Below, one piece after another: positions 42,206 to 49,821 of a DNA stretch of 60,038 nucleotides. The notes below the pieces were generated by a model, which was not told the DNA's origin, did not search any database, and worked only from the letters and a program-made list of their open reading frames with translations. The stretch is taken from NCBI GenBank assembly GCA_002796125.1, contig PCWA01000092.1:1-60038 (forward strand), written 5' to 3'. The DNA is from Candidatus Ghiorseimicrobium undicola (GTDB lineage Bacteria; Omnitrophota; Gorgyraeia; Ghiorseimicrobiales; Ghiorseimicrobiaceae). Positions within the stretch are counted from its first letter, which is position 1, and the number at the start of each line of letters is the position of its first letter. Both the position numbers and the translations under genes were made by a program.

Positions 42206-42792
42206 TGCGAAAATATAAAATTTCCGTTACCTTGATAGAGTTGATGATAGCTGTAGTGCTTTTGAGTGTAATATTGCTGGTAGGGGCGACTATAGATATC
42301 GCCGCGCGCAAATTCTATAATCTTACTGATCGCCAGGCGGGATTACAGAATGAGATTAACCCGGTAATTCTTCGCATAAAAAGGGATGTTAACCGCGCAA
42401 GCGGCCGCGTGGGCGATCAGGGCATAACAGTCCAGTCAGGCAACAGCCGTTTCAGGGTCAGGGTGGATAATAACAATACACCAAGCGATACATCGGATGA
42501 TCAGTGGGTTTCTTATGGTTTAGTCGGAAATGAGGTGTTGTTTTTAGGCCCGCACTCGCCTCCTGCCTGGCCTACAGCTGCGACCGCGGAAGTAATCGCC
42601 GATAGAGTAACGGCATTTGTTCCGACCGCGATAGTAAGTGCTTTGGCCGCTGTTAATAGAGGCGTTGATATAAATATCACCGCCTGTTTTAATCCTGCCG
42701 CGGCCGCCCCCAGCCCATTATGCGGAAGCCGGGAAAACCCGAATCTCAGCGTAACTACCCGCGCTTATTCCCTTTCTTTATCGGCAAATTAA
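42205..42792 (+). CDS. Minor pseudopilin (GspJ/PilW-like) with atypical cleavage site
   Basis: 195 residues from the ATG at 42205 (TGATG overlap); the track adds a GTG codon. The hydrophobic N-terminus is 'VTLIELMIAVVLLSVILLVG', but the residue before the cleavage point is Ser ('KYKISVTLIEL') where Gly is almost invariant. The rest resembles PilW/GspJ ('NPVILRIKRDVNRASGR'). It is the last gene of the pilus operon, with no prepilin peptidase in the window. Confidence 0.7.
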   Translation: MRKYKISVTLIELMIAVVLLSVILLVGATIDIAARKFYNLTDRQAGLQNEINPVILRIKRDVNRASGRVGDQGITVQSGNSRFRVRVDNNNTPSDTSDDQWVSYGLVGNEVLFLGPHSPPAWPTAATAEVIADRVTAFVPTAIVSALAAVNRGVDINITACFNPAAAAPSPLCGSRENPNLSVTTRAYSLSLSAN

Positions 42793-42856
42793 CCTTAAAA
42801 TTCCATTGCAAATTCATTTTTGTTATGATAGATTAGGTTCTGTTCTGAGAAAAATT

Positions 42857-42945
42857 ATGGGGTTGCGCAGCCCCGACGTTCACAAAAGACGTGAAGTCGG
42901 GGTCCCGGCCGAGCGAGAAGCGAGCGTCGGGATTGGGAGAGTAGC
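42857..42945 (+). repeat. Cluster of GC-rich REP-like hairpins
   Basis: CCCCGAC-g-TTCAC pairs with GTGAA-g-TCGGGG (about 42872-42903). TCCCGgcCGAGCG then pairs roughly with CGAGCGTCGGGA (about 42902-42935). It marks the end of the pilus operon. Confidence 0.6.
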
Positions 42946-42984
42946 AGCGTTAGTTAGGAAGTAAGAATTATTGGGGCTGTAGCT

Positions 42985-43125
42985 TCCGCCAGTGACAAAG
43001 TCACTGGCGAGATCTCGCCCGTCAAAATTTTCTAATTTTGACGAGGTGGGCATTTGGCTTCGGTAAGCCGAATGATTTCGGTTGCCTAGGAGGGGGTTGA
43101 CTCTATAAAATATATAAGGAATGAT
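42985..43125 (+). repeat. Hairpin-rich insert flanked by a 15-bp direct repeat
   Basis: The segment between two copies of ATTGGGGCTGTAGCT (42970-42984 and 43126-43140) contains GCCAGTGAC-aaa-GTCACTGGC, CGTCAAAATT-ttct-AATTTTGACG and a GGCTTCGGTAAGCC hairpin. The direct repeat is the 5' end of tRNA-Ala. Confidence 0.6.
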
Positions 43126-43128
43126 ATT

Positions 43129-43166
43129 GGGGCTGTAGCTCAGTTGGGAGAGCACCTCGTTCGCAA
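43129..43166 (+). tRNA. Truncated tRNA-Ala(CGC), 5' half only
   Basis: GGGGCTGTAGCTCAGTTGGG and the following AGAGCA give the acceptor 5' strand and D-arm. CCTCG-TTCGCAA is the 5' anticodon stem and full anticodon loop with anticodon CGC. Sequence identity with a tRNA stops exactly there: the expected CGAGG, T-arm and CCA are absent. It cannot be a working tRNA and probably marks an integration junction. Confidence 0.75.
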
Positions 43167-43214
43167 AGCGTCCTGAACGTTTTTCATAACTCGTTGAAAT
43201 TGTTGTAATTATAT

Positions 43215-43243
43215 ACTCCGTAAACAACTTACGGAGTTTTTTT
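43215..43243 (+). terminator. Rho-independent terminator
   Basis: ACTCCGTAA and TTACGGAGT form a 9-bp stem with loop ACAAC, followed by seven T. It would stop transcription entering from the truncated tRNA or upstream. Confidence 0.85.
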
Positions 43244-43338
43244 ATTTGTGGCAACTAATGTGAATTTGTGTAATTTTGGATGCTGAATGGACACTTTTTG
43301 GACACCAGATTTCTTTATTTTTTAATACTTAAAAAGAT

Positions 43339-43869
43339 ATGAGAATTAGGAAATCGCTGTATTTACTTTTAGCCTTATTTTTATCCGCTTATTTCCTTAG
43401 CTCTGCGGCCTTTTCGCAAAATCCCGCCGCTTATCATGCGGAAGTTTATTTTTCCCCTGGCGGCTGCATAGAAAGCCGCATAATTAAGGCAATAGATAAT
43501 GCGCGCGTATCAATTGACTTGGCGATATACTCTTTTACATCTAAAGAAATTAAATCGTCGCTTGAATTGGCACATAGGAGAGGAGTAGAGATAAGGATTA
43601 TAGCAGATTCAAAACAGGCAGAAGGCAAATACTCTGTTATCCGGCCGCTTTATGATGCTGGGTTTAGGGTTAAAATAATTCACGGCAAAGGCAGTGGTAT
43701 AATGCATAATAAGTTTGCTCTATTTGATAGAAATCTTCTTTTAACCGGATCATACAACTGGACAAAGAACGCTGAATCTTTTAATTATGAGAACGCGATA
43801 TTCTTATCTGATCCGGAGATAATCAAGCAATACCAGAGCGAATTCGATGATATTTGGTACGCGCATTAA
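43339..43869 (+). CDS. Exported phospholipase D-like nuclease (Nuc/DUF1669 type)
   Basis: 176 residues. A signal peptide (residues 5-25) is followed by one PLD domain. 'AIYSFTSKEIKSSLELAHRR' is the N-terminal part, and the HKD motif is 'HNKFALFDRNLLLTGSYNWT'. A single HKD motif means it should act as a dimer, like Nuc of Salmonella plasmid origin, a secreted non-specific endonuclease. Such genes are common on conjugative elements, matching its place next to the island junction. Confidence 0.85.
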   Translation: MRIRKSLYLLLALFLSAYFLSSAAFSQNPAAYHAEVYFSPGGCIESRIIKAIDNARVSIDLAIYSFTSKEIKSSLELAHRRGVEIRIIADSKQAEGKYSVIRPLYDAGFRVKIIHGKGSGIMHNKFALFDRNLLLTGSYNWTKNAESFNYENAIFLSDPEIIKQYQSEFDDIWYAH

Positions 43870-44739
43870 AAATAATATCCAGTCAGGCGCAGGCTGGCTG
43901 CGGCTCGGCTGGCTTCTTTCGCTATCTTAGCGTGTTACCTAAATTTTTTAAGGAAATTATCCCTTTTACTTCGCTCCCTTGCTATAGTTATTTTTTTCTC
44001 ACGCCGCCTCGCTCTCCGCCCGCCGCATCCACTCACTCGTCGCAAAAACCGCTGCGCAAAACTTTCGCCTTCCGGCTCAAGATTTGCTTCGCTAATAGGC
44101 ACTTTTTAGCGTTCGCCTAAAAAACAGGCGAACCCTAAAACTTTTCTCCTCATCGGAGAAAAGGCGTGCCTCTTTTTTGTTCCTCGTTCGTGCCTGCCTC
44201 TGCATCGCCGCCCGTCAGGCGGCGAAGCAGAGCGCCTGCCTGCCAAAGGGCTTTGCCCTCTGAACTCCCACTGGGGAATTTCAAATTCCCCAGACCCCAA
44301 CGTTTTTTCGTTCTTCGGCTGTGCCCCGCCACAAAGTTGTTTTGTTCTCAAAAACGTATCCAGCTATATCCTCAAATTTATTTTCTTCCGCTTATCTTCC
44401 AAGGATATTTTTGCCCCACGCCTCCCCTCTTTTCGTTTTCTTTTCGCCAATAATGCCTAAAGTTTGACTTTTATCAAGAAAATTATTTATAAAATTCGCC
44501 TCTATCCCGAACTAATTCGGGATACCAATAAAAATTTTATGGGCTGCCTTAAAATTTTTCTTGTCCCTTTGGGGAGTTCTCAATTTTTTAAATCACCCAT
44601 GAATGTCGCTCGCTTGGCGCTCGTTCCTTTCGGGCTTACCAGTTTTCTTGACAAAAGCCGTGATTTCTGTGGTCTGCCTCAAAAATCACTTCAAATCTTT
44701 AGGCAATTCATATTGTCGAAAAACGAAAGGAGGTTCGCC
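43870..44739 (+). other. 870-bp gene-poor, hairpin-rich region of the island
   Basis: The ORFs on either strand here (43854, 44106-, 44150-, 44166) lack RBSs and family features and read like translated palindromes. The sequence is pyrimidine-rich and packed with hairpins (see 44111-44293). A further ATCCCGAA-ctaa-TTCGGGAT hairpin lies near 44505. A transfer origin or replication-control region is possible but unproven. Confidence 0.5.
44111..44293 (+). repeat. Array of five consecutive hairpins
   Basis: GTTCGCCT/AGGCGAAC (44111-44133), TTTTCTCC/GGAGAAAA (44142-44162), CTCTGC..CGCCGCC/GGCGGCG..GCAGAG (44198-44232), AGGGC/GCCCT (44247-44259) and CTGGGGAATT/AATTCCCCAG (44271-44293). All have perfect or near-perfect stems with short loops. 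Confidence 0.8.
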
Positions 44740-45027
44740 ATGCGCCAAAAAAAGTATTTTAGTCAGGCAAAAGAAAAGAAATTTGAGGAGGGTCTGCTTC
44801 GTGTGGATGCCTGCTTTAGCCGGCATTCTTTACCGCGTAAGTTTCAGTATGAGTTTGCTTCGGAGGATATTTCTTCATCCTTTGGGCGTTCTGGTGTCTG
44901 GGAAGAAAGGCGCCTGTTAAACAAGGTGGCAGTTCTGCTTTCCAAGGGGCTAAGGCCTTTGGCTTCGGAGCCGCTGGAGGCGTTTGTTGAGAGAAATAGC
45001 GAGTTCTTCGCGGAGGAGGTATTTTAG
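44740..45027 (+). CDS. Hypothetical accessory protein
   Basis: 95 residues from the ATG at 44740, with GAAAGGAGG upstream. The longer track start at 44464 reads through non-coding hairpins. Basic N-terminus ('MRQKKYFSQAKEKKFEEGLL') then a mixed helical part ending 'EAFVERNSEFFAEEVF'. No family recognised. It is the first of four closely packed small genes (44740-45947) that look like one island operon. Confidence 0.6.
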   Translation: MRQKKYFSQAKEKKFEEGLLRVDACFSRHSLPRKFQYEFASEDISSSFGRSGVWEERRLLNKVAVLLSKGLRPLASEPLEAFVERNSEFFAEEVF

Positions 45028-45291
45028 ATGAGGACAAAACCAATATATCTTTTAATCTTTTTCTACATTGGGTTTTATTTATTTCAGTTAATCCGTATTA
45101 CTCCGGAGATGATTAAGGATTTTTCTAACCTTATACCGTTAGTTTCTGCTTATGGCTTGTTTGCTTGTTTGATTTTTATCTTTGGTTCAGCGGTGTTAAA
45201 GCGGCGTAAATGGAGAGGAGGCAGAAGGAAAATGTTGAAGAAAAAAGCCGTTTCATTCGGCAAGAAGGGAGGTGAAAACAATGTGTATTGA
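45028..45291 (+). CDS. Small two-TM membrane protein
   Basis: 87 residues. Two hydrophobic helices ('IYLLIFFYIGFYLFQLI' and 'YGLFACLIFIFGSAVL') are followed by a very basic cytoplasmic tail. The ATG follows the previous stop directly. Unknown function. Confidence 0.6.
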   Translation: MRTKPIYLLIFFYIGFYLFQLIRITPEMIKDFSNLIPLVSAYGLFACLIFIFGSAVLKRRKWRGGRRKMLKKKAVSFGKKGGENNVY

Positions 45292-45511
45292 TCCGGATTT
45301 TGTTATTCGGGTTGAGTTAGAGGATGGCGATCCCCGGGTGTGCGATTATTGTAATGCTTTCTTGGTTGGCGAAGACGGCATTGCGGCGGAGGATTGCTTT
45401 TCTACGGATTACGGCCTCGTGTGCAGGAAGTGTTTGGGTGATATTAAGCCGCTTTCTTCGCACAGGCAGGGTGATTATGTTAAAGAAGAGCGTTGGTATA
45501 AAGGACGTTAA
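45281..45511 (+). CDS. Small zinc-ribbon-like protein
   Basis: 76 residues from the ATG at 45281, supported by GGGAGGTG upstream. The track begins three codons earlier. Two Cys pairs, 'CDYC' and 'CRKC', lie about 27 residues apart. It is acidic at the N-terminus. It overlaps the previous gene by 11 nt. Unknown role. Confidence 0.6.
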   Translation: MCIDPDFVIRVELEDGDPRVCDYCNAFLVGEDGIAAEDCFSTDYGLVCRKCLGDIKPLSSHRQGDYVKEERWYKGR

Positions 45512-45533
45512 TCAAATGAGAGGAGAAATTACC

Positions 45534-45947
45534 ATGAGAATCTTAGCTAATTACGGACACAAGAATAACGGAGATACCTATTCAGTCACCTTTGAGACAG
45601 TCGGAGACGTGCCAAAAGAGCAGGCAGACGCTACAGTTGATGAGCTTTTTCGTATGGCGAAGGCGGCAATTGAGCGTCAGGTTAACCCTCTACCTAAGTC
45701 GCAGGAAGTATCTGCACAGGTAAAAGAGGAAATAGTTGTCCATCAGGCAGATGGCGCTGATTCGCCTTTGCCTCCGGTAGGCAATAAGCCGCAGATTAAA
45801 GAGCCTAATGCCCCAGCCACCAAGAAACAAAAGCGCTTTATCGCGCGCCTTGCCAAAGAAAGAGGCCAGTTCATTGAAGGCCTAAATGACCTTACGATGC
45901 AGCAGGCATCGCAAACCATTGATGAATTAATGGCTGTGCCGGTGTAA
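45534..45947 (+). CDS. Hypothetical protein with C-terminal phage-type helical motif
   Basis: 137 residues from the ATG at 45534 with GAGAGGAGA upstream. The track start at 45324 overlaps the previous gene in another frame. The N-terminal half has a beta pattern ('YSVTFETVGDVPKEQADATV') and the middle is a Pro/Lys linker. The C-terminus 'TKKQKRFIARLAKERGQ' with 'LTMQQASQTIDELM' resembles short helical modules at the ends of phage and plasmid proteins. Followed by a terminator. Confidence 0.65.
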   Translation: MRILANYGHKNNGDTYSVTFETVGDVPKEQADATVDELFRMAKAAIERQVNPLPKSQEVSAQVKEEIVVHQADGADSPLPPVGNKPQIKEPNAPATKKQKRFIARLAKERGQFIEGLNDLTMQQASQTIDELMAVPV

Positions 45948-45982
45948 GGATTTCTTTGCCGGTAGGTTATAACAGGCTGCAT

Positions 45983-46020
45983 AAAGGGCGGGTTCTATTC
46001 GTAGCTCGCCCTTTATTTTG
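45983..46020 (+). terminator. Rho-independent terminator of the small-gene operon
   Basis: AAAGGGCG (45983-45990) pairs with CGCCCTTT (46007-46014), followed by TATTTT. Confidence 0.8.
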
Positions 46021-46110
46021 TCCTAGTCGCATCTTTTACAGAGAATACTGCTTGTAAAAAACTTCTCTTTTGATATACTATAGCTAACCGCCAAATTTGG
46101 AAAATTAAAT

Positions 46111-47094
46111 ATGGAAACTCTCTTTAAAGCCCATAAACAAATAGCCAAGAATTTCGATGAAAATGAAAGCATAGTTCTGCATCTCGGAGATACGCTTGAG
46201 TTTTTAAAAACTCTCCCTTCAGAATCTATATCCTTATCTATCAGCTCCCCGCCATATAATATCGGCAAGGTTTATGAAAAAAAGGTGGAGATTGAGGAGT
46301 ATTTGTCAGCTCAGAAGCCGGTAATAAGCGAACTCGTTAGAACATTAAAAAAAGACGGTAGCATTTGTTGGGAAATTGGCAACTATGTTGATAAAGGAGA
46401 GATTTTTCCTTTAGATATTTACTATTATGATATTTTTAAAGAATATGGGCTAAAGCTAAGAAATAGGATAATTTGGCATTTTGGGCATGGGCTTCACGCG
46501 AGCAAAAGGTTTTCAGGCAGGTATGAAACTATTCTCTGGTTTACCAAAACCGATTCCTATAAGTTTAACCTTGATAATGTAAGAATCCCGTCTAAATATC
46601 CGGGCAAACGGCATTTTAAGGGCAAGCAAAAAGGAAGGCCTTCCTGCAATCCCCTCGGAAAAAACCCCTCTGATATTTGGACTGTGATAGAAGACGATTG
46701 GGACAAGGAAATATGGAATATTCCGAATGTTAAAGCAAATCATCCTGAAAAAACTATTCATCCTTGCCAGTTTCCGATAGAGCTTGTAGAACGTTGTGTT
46801 TTAGCGTTGACGGATCAAAATGACTGGGTGTTTGATTCCTATTGCGGGGTCGGCAGCGCGTTGATTGCGGCCCTAAAGAACGATCGAAGGGCTATAGGCT
46901 GTGATAAAGAAGAGGATTATATCAAGATTACGGAAAAAAGAATAAATGATTATTATTCCGGAGCCTTAAAGACACGGCCTATTGGCAAACCTATCTTTAT
47001 GCCTACAGGTAGAGAGAAAGTTTGCCAAATTCCCAAAGAATGGAAAGAAGGATCAGGAGAAAATGAAGATAGCCGGCGTCTACTCTTTCAATAA
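46111..47094 (+). CDS. DNA methyltransferase (beta-class, N4-cytosine or N6-adenine)
   Basis: 327 residues. The catalytic motif IV is 'SPPYNIGKVYEKK' near residue 50. The SAM-binding motif I comes late, 'DWVFDSYCGVGSALIAALK' (about 245), giving the beta-class order. 'HPCQFPIELVERCVLAL' (motif X region) is typical of type II methylases. It shares its end with the BglII-like endonuclease gene (32-nt overlap) and should protect the host from it. Recognition sequence not readable; AGATCT is a guess from the partner. Confidence 0.88.
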   Translation: METLFKAHKQIAKNFDENESIVLHLGDTLEFLKTLPSESISLSISSPPYNIGKVYEKKVEIEEYLSAQKPVISELVRTLKKDGSICWEIGNYVDKGEIFPLDIYYYDIFKEYGLKLRNRIIWHFGHGLHASKRFSGRYETILWFTKTDSYKFNLDNVRIPSKYPGKRHFKGKQKGRPSCNPLGKNPSDIWTVIEDDWDKEIWNIPNVKANHPEKTIHPCQFPIELVERCVLALTDQNDWVFDSYCGVGSALIAALKNDRRAIGCDKEEDYIKITEKRINDYYSGALKTRPIGKPIFMPTGREKVCQIPKEWKEGSGENEDSRRLLFQ

Positions 47095-47629
47095 AGGCAA
47101 GGAAATCATAGAGAAAAATTATCCGGAGCTGCTTTCCGAGATCAAAACGATAATTTCTTCTATTGACGCGGGAAAGTATAAGGTTAAAAAGAGCAAAGAG
47201 AAGACGATGAAGGGCAGGCTGCTTTTTAGCCCGATTGAGTTAAACAACGCTTTCAAAACGAAGTTTAAGAAAAACAAATGGAAGACTATCAGGGTAAAGT
47301 GCGCGTATTCCAGTGAGCACTATTTAGACGGACATAAAAGCAAAGAAACCAAAGGAGCCTTTCGCGAAATGGATTTTGTAAAAGATGGGTTGGGTGTTGA
47401 GTTGCAATTCGGTAAGTATGCCTTTATGGTTTATAACGTCTGCGCTAAGATGACCATATTTAATAAGCTGAAATATATTAAATATGGGGTTGAGGTAGTC
47501 CCGATTAAAGAACTTGCAGAATCTATGTCAACCGGCGTATCCTACTTTGAGCAGTTTGTCTGGGATTTGGAACATAGAGGCGTTTCTGATATTGATATTC
47601 CCGTGCTCATATATGGAATAGGGGTATAA
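47063..47629 (+). CDS. BglII-like type II restriction endonuclease
   Basis: 188 residues from the ATG at 47063 (the track start at 46982 lies deep in the methylase). 'FREMDFVKDGLGVELQFGKY' followed by 'AFMVYNV' gives the Asp...Glu-x-Gln catalytic pattern of the BglII family. 'YGVEVVPIKELAESMSTGVS' and 'DIDIPVLIYGIGV' follow that family to the end. BglII itself cleaves A/GATCT, but specificity here is inferred only from family. It is translationally coupled to the methylase. Confidence 0.8.
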   Translation: MKIAGVYSFNKGKEIIEKNYPELLSEIKTIISSIDAGKYKVKKSKEKTMKGRLLFSPIELNNAFKTKFKKNKWKTIRVKCAYSSEHYLDGHKSKETKGAFREMDFVKDGLGVELQFGKYAFMVYNVCAKMTIFNKLKYIKYGVEVVPIKELAESMSTGVSYFEQFVWDLEHRGVSDIDIPVLIYGIGV

Positions 47630-47688
47630 TCTAAAATGTAGCGAGATGGTATTGCCAATTGTATTTAGTCGCTTCAAAGGGATATATG

Positions 47689-47716
47689 GGCGTTGGTTTA
47701 TTCTAACGCCTTTTTT
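47689..47716 (+). terminator. Rho-independent terminator after the restriction gene
   Basis: GGCGTT and AACGCC form a 6-bp stem around a 10-nt loop, followed by six T (47711-47716). Confidence 0.75.
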
Positions 47717-47731
47717 GTTCAACTGATCCAA

Positions 47732-48619
47732 ATGAAGATTTATCTTAAAAGCCGTTACGTTGTATCGGGAGAGCTTGAATCAAGAATAGCGCAAGAATTA
47801 CAGTTTAGAATACCTATGCAGAATAATGGTGAGGCTATTGTTAAGATATCCCTTGATGGCAAGCAAATTGAATCTTTCTGCGAGGCCGAAATCTCCAATG
47901 ATTTATATAATATTCTAAAGACAGGAATAAAAGAGGTTGATGGCTTATCGAATAGTTTGCAGGTTGAGCTTGCAGGATTAAGATGCCCCTTTAAAGCAGC
48001 TCAAAAAGTATTTTCTCTCATTAAATATTGTTTTAATAATATTAAGTTAGATGAAGGTCTACTAGGTAATAAGGGTAATTATTGGTCCGAAGATAAATTG
48101 GATTGGAAGTATTTACCAGGAAAAATTATATTTAAATTTGATGCTTACTCAACAAGACCTTTAACAGAAGATAATGCTAGGGCTATTCAGGACTATATCG
48201 ATAGTAATTTTGAGCCATTTTTAGCATTTCGGCATTTACACAGAGCGATACGCGAACGGAGCCCCAGATATAAATGGATTGATGCTACTATAGCCGCCGA
48301 ATTAGCTATCAAAGAGTTTTTTATTAGATTAAATAAGGATATTGAACCGTGGGTCTTAGAAGTTCCTTCGCCGCCCTTAGATAAATTATATGGTAAAATC
48401 CTAGAATTTTATACGGGAGAGCGCTCTCCGAAAGTAAACGCTATTCGTGAAGGAGCGAAAATCAGAAATGAGCTTTTACATAAGCCGCAGGATAATAAGA
48501 TCGAATATCAGCGTGCTGTTGAATATGTTAAAGACGTTGAAATAGCTATTTGGCATCTAATAAAATTACTGTATAAAGATAATCGTTTTATCGAAAATAG
48601 TTATATACGCCGTATTTAA
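47732..48619 (+). CDS. Hypothetical protein with HEPN-like motif
   Basis: 295 residues from the ATG at 47732 (the track uses TTG 47693 inside the terminator). The N-terminal half is mixed alpha/beta and unrecognised. The C-terminal half is helical and contains 'KIRNELLHKPQ', an exact R-x4-H HEPN ribonuclease motif, preceded by 'WIDATIAAELAIKEFFIRL'. HEPN proteins with this layout often act in abortive infection as RNases. It sits directly after a restriction-modification pair. Defence function is inference. Confidence 0.55.
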   Translation: MKIYLKSRYVVSGELESRIAQELQFRIPMQNNGEAIVKISLDGKQIESFCEAEISNDLYNILKTGIKEVDGLSNSLQVELAGLRCPFKAAQKVFSLIKYCFNNIKLDEGLLGNKGNYWSEDKLDWKYLPGKIIFKFDAYSTRPLTEDNARAIQDYIDSNFEPFLAFRHLHRAIRERSPRYKWIDATIAAELAIKEFFIRLNKDIEPWVLEVPSPPLDKLYGKILEFYTGERSPKVNAIREGAKIRNELLHKPQDNKIEYQRAVEYVKDVEIAIWHLIKLLYKDNRFIENSYIRRI

Positions 48620-48659
48620 AAGAGGCGCGAGATGAAGCGGTAAAAAGGTTGCGTATAAG

Positions 48660-48709
48660 GTAATACAAAAGTAATGCAAAGGTAATGAAAGTAACGTAAA
48701 AATAATGCG
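48660..48709 (+). repeat. Five ~10-bp degenerate direct repeats
   Basis: GTAATACAAAA, GTAATGCAAA, GGTAATGAAA, GTAACGTAAA and AATAATGCG follow one another with a helical-turn period. They lie just after the HEPN-like gene. They could be a protein-binding site or the ghost of a repeat-coding gene. Confidence 0.5.
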
Positions 48710-48789
48710 ATCTTTTAGAAGATAATATCCCGGTTTTAAGTTTGGCGGGTAGTGGAGATTTAATGCTAAGAAGATAGAGGAGTGAGAAA

Positions 48790-48939
48790 GAAGCAAAAGC
48801 AAGAATAAAAATTAATAAAAAACTTGAGGAATCAAGCTGGTGTTTTGAGGCTGACAAGAACGGCTTGGCCAATATCGGGCTTGAGGCTGGTGTGAAATTC
48901 ACCGAATTAGGCAATGATTTTGAAAATGCGATGATATAG
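48790..48939 (+). pseudogene. Remnant of a type I restriction HsdR N-terminus
   Basis: The frame from 48790 reads 'EAKARIKINKKLEESSWCF', then 'NGLANIGLEAGVKFTELGND' and 'FENAMI' before a stop. This matches the first ~50 residues typical of HsdR subunits, but nothing of the nuclease or helicase follows. It is a decayed fragment. No other hsd gene is present. Confidence 0.6.
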
Positions 48940-49018
48940 AAAATAAGCTTGAGGCAAATAAGGGTACATTGTGGTAGTTTTTGGTTAATGTACGAATATT
49001 GCACGTTTAGATACTATA

Positions 49019-49198
49019 ATGAAAACAAAGAAACCGCCGCTGGAGATAGAAATCGAATATAAGCCCATGAGCGAAAAGGACTACGATATATTTATCAAGA
49101 TTCTTACTAAAATGTTTAGTAAATATATGGCAGAAAGAAAGACAAAAATAGAGAGTAATGATAAACCTGTAGATTATGTTAATCCGTTGCACTGTTAA
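49019..49198 (+). CDS. Small hypothetical protein upstream of DUF6933 gene
   Basis: A 59-residue ORF just under the track cutoff. It begins 'MKTKKPPLEIEIEYKPMSEK', is highly charged, and contains 'YDIFIKILTKMFSKYMAERK'. It overlaps the start of the next gene by 23 nt in another frame. No good RBS and no family recognised. Confidence 0.4.
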   Translation: MKTKKPPLEIEIEYKPMSEKDYDIFIKILTKMFSKYMAERKTKIESNDKPVDYVNPLHC

Positions 49199-49727
49199 GC
49201 TTTTAAAAGAATTAAATTTAGCCGCGTCTGAACTTACCGATAGCGTGCCTTCTGAATTGAAACTAGGAGAGTGGTTCGCGAACCTCTTTTTCATAGAGCG
49301 TAAAAAATGCCTTATTTTCACCAATACTCGGACGCTGTTTACGTTTATATCATTCGCGGTCAACCGAACGCAGATAAAGAACATCGGAGAGCTTTTCCGC
49401 GCGGGATTGGGCAAGGCTTTATTAGATGAGGATTTTGACGGTGCCGTGATTCAGCGGTTAGTTGACGAGTGTCACGATATGCAATTTTCCAAAACAAATA
49501 ATAAGAGCGTTCTCGGTGCCATGAATGACCATGTAAAGACTGCAAAGTGGATGGTCTGGCGGGATGGCGGATTGGGAAAATGTAATTTCCCCCATCTTAT
49601 AAAAAAACTTAACCGCACGCCATTTTCAACGCGGAGATTTGCCTACGCGATTGAGGAGCTGGGTAAGGTTTTAGGTATCGAGATAGACCCGAGACTAAAC
49701 TTTAAACCAAAATTCGTGTATGGTTAG
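49176..49727 (+). CDS. DUF6933-like protein
   Basis: 183 residues. It starts 'MLIRCTVKLLKELNLAASEL', the conserved opening of the DUF6933 family, followed by 'LGEWFANLFFIERKKCLIFT' and 'TNTRTLFTFI', and a C-terminal helical half ('STRRFAYAIEELGKVLGIEI'). Function of the family is unknown; it occurs in accessory regions of many bacteria. Confidence 0.65.
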   Translation: MLIRCTVKLLKELNLAASELTDSVPSELKLGEWFANLFFIERKKCLIFTNTRTLFTFISFAVNRTQIKNIGELFRAGLGKALLDEDFDGAVIQRLVDECHDMQFSKTNNKSVLGAMNDHVKTAKWMVWRDGGLGKCNFPHLIKKLNRTPFSTRRFAYAIEELGKVLGIEIDPRLNFKPKFVYG

Positions 49728-49821
49728 GCATTTCGCGGATAAAAGATTTAATTCATTTTAATTTCGCCTTGACAACTACTGATTAATAAAGAATAATAAG
49801 ATATCTTGGGAGGTATCTTTG

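Noticed and set aside
43854-44453. Several ORFs on both strands (43854+, 44106-, 44150-, 44166+)
   Set aside because: They translate palindromic, pyrimidine-rich DNA, lack RBSs and resemble no protein.
44464-44739. N-terminal 92 residues of the 187-residue track ORF, and the overlapping 105-residue ORF
   Set aside because: A strong RBS and ATG at 44740 mark the real start; upstream codons cross hairpins.
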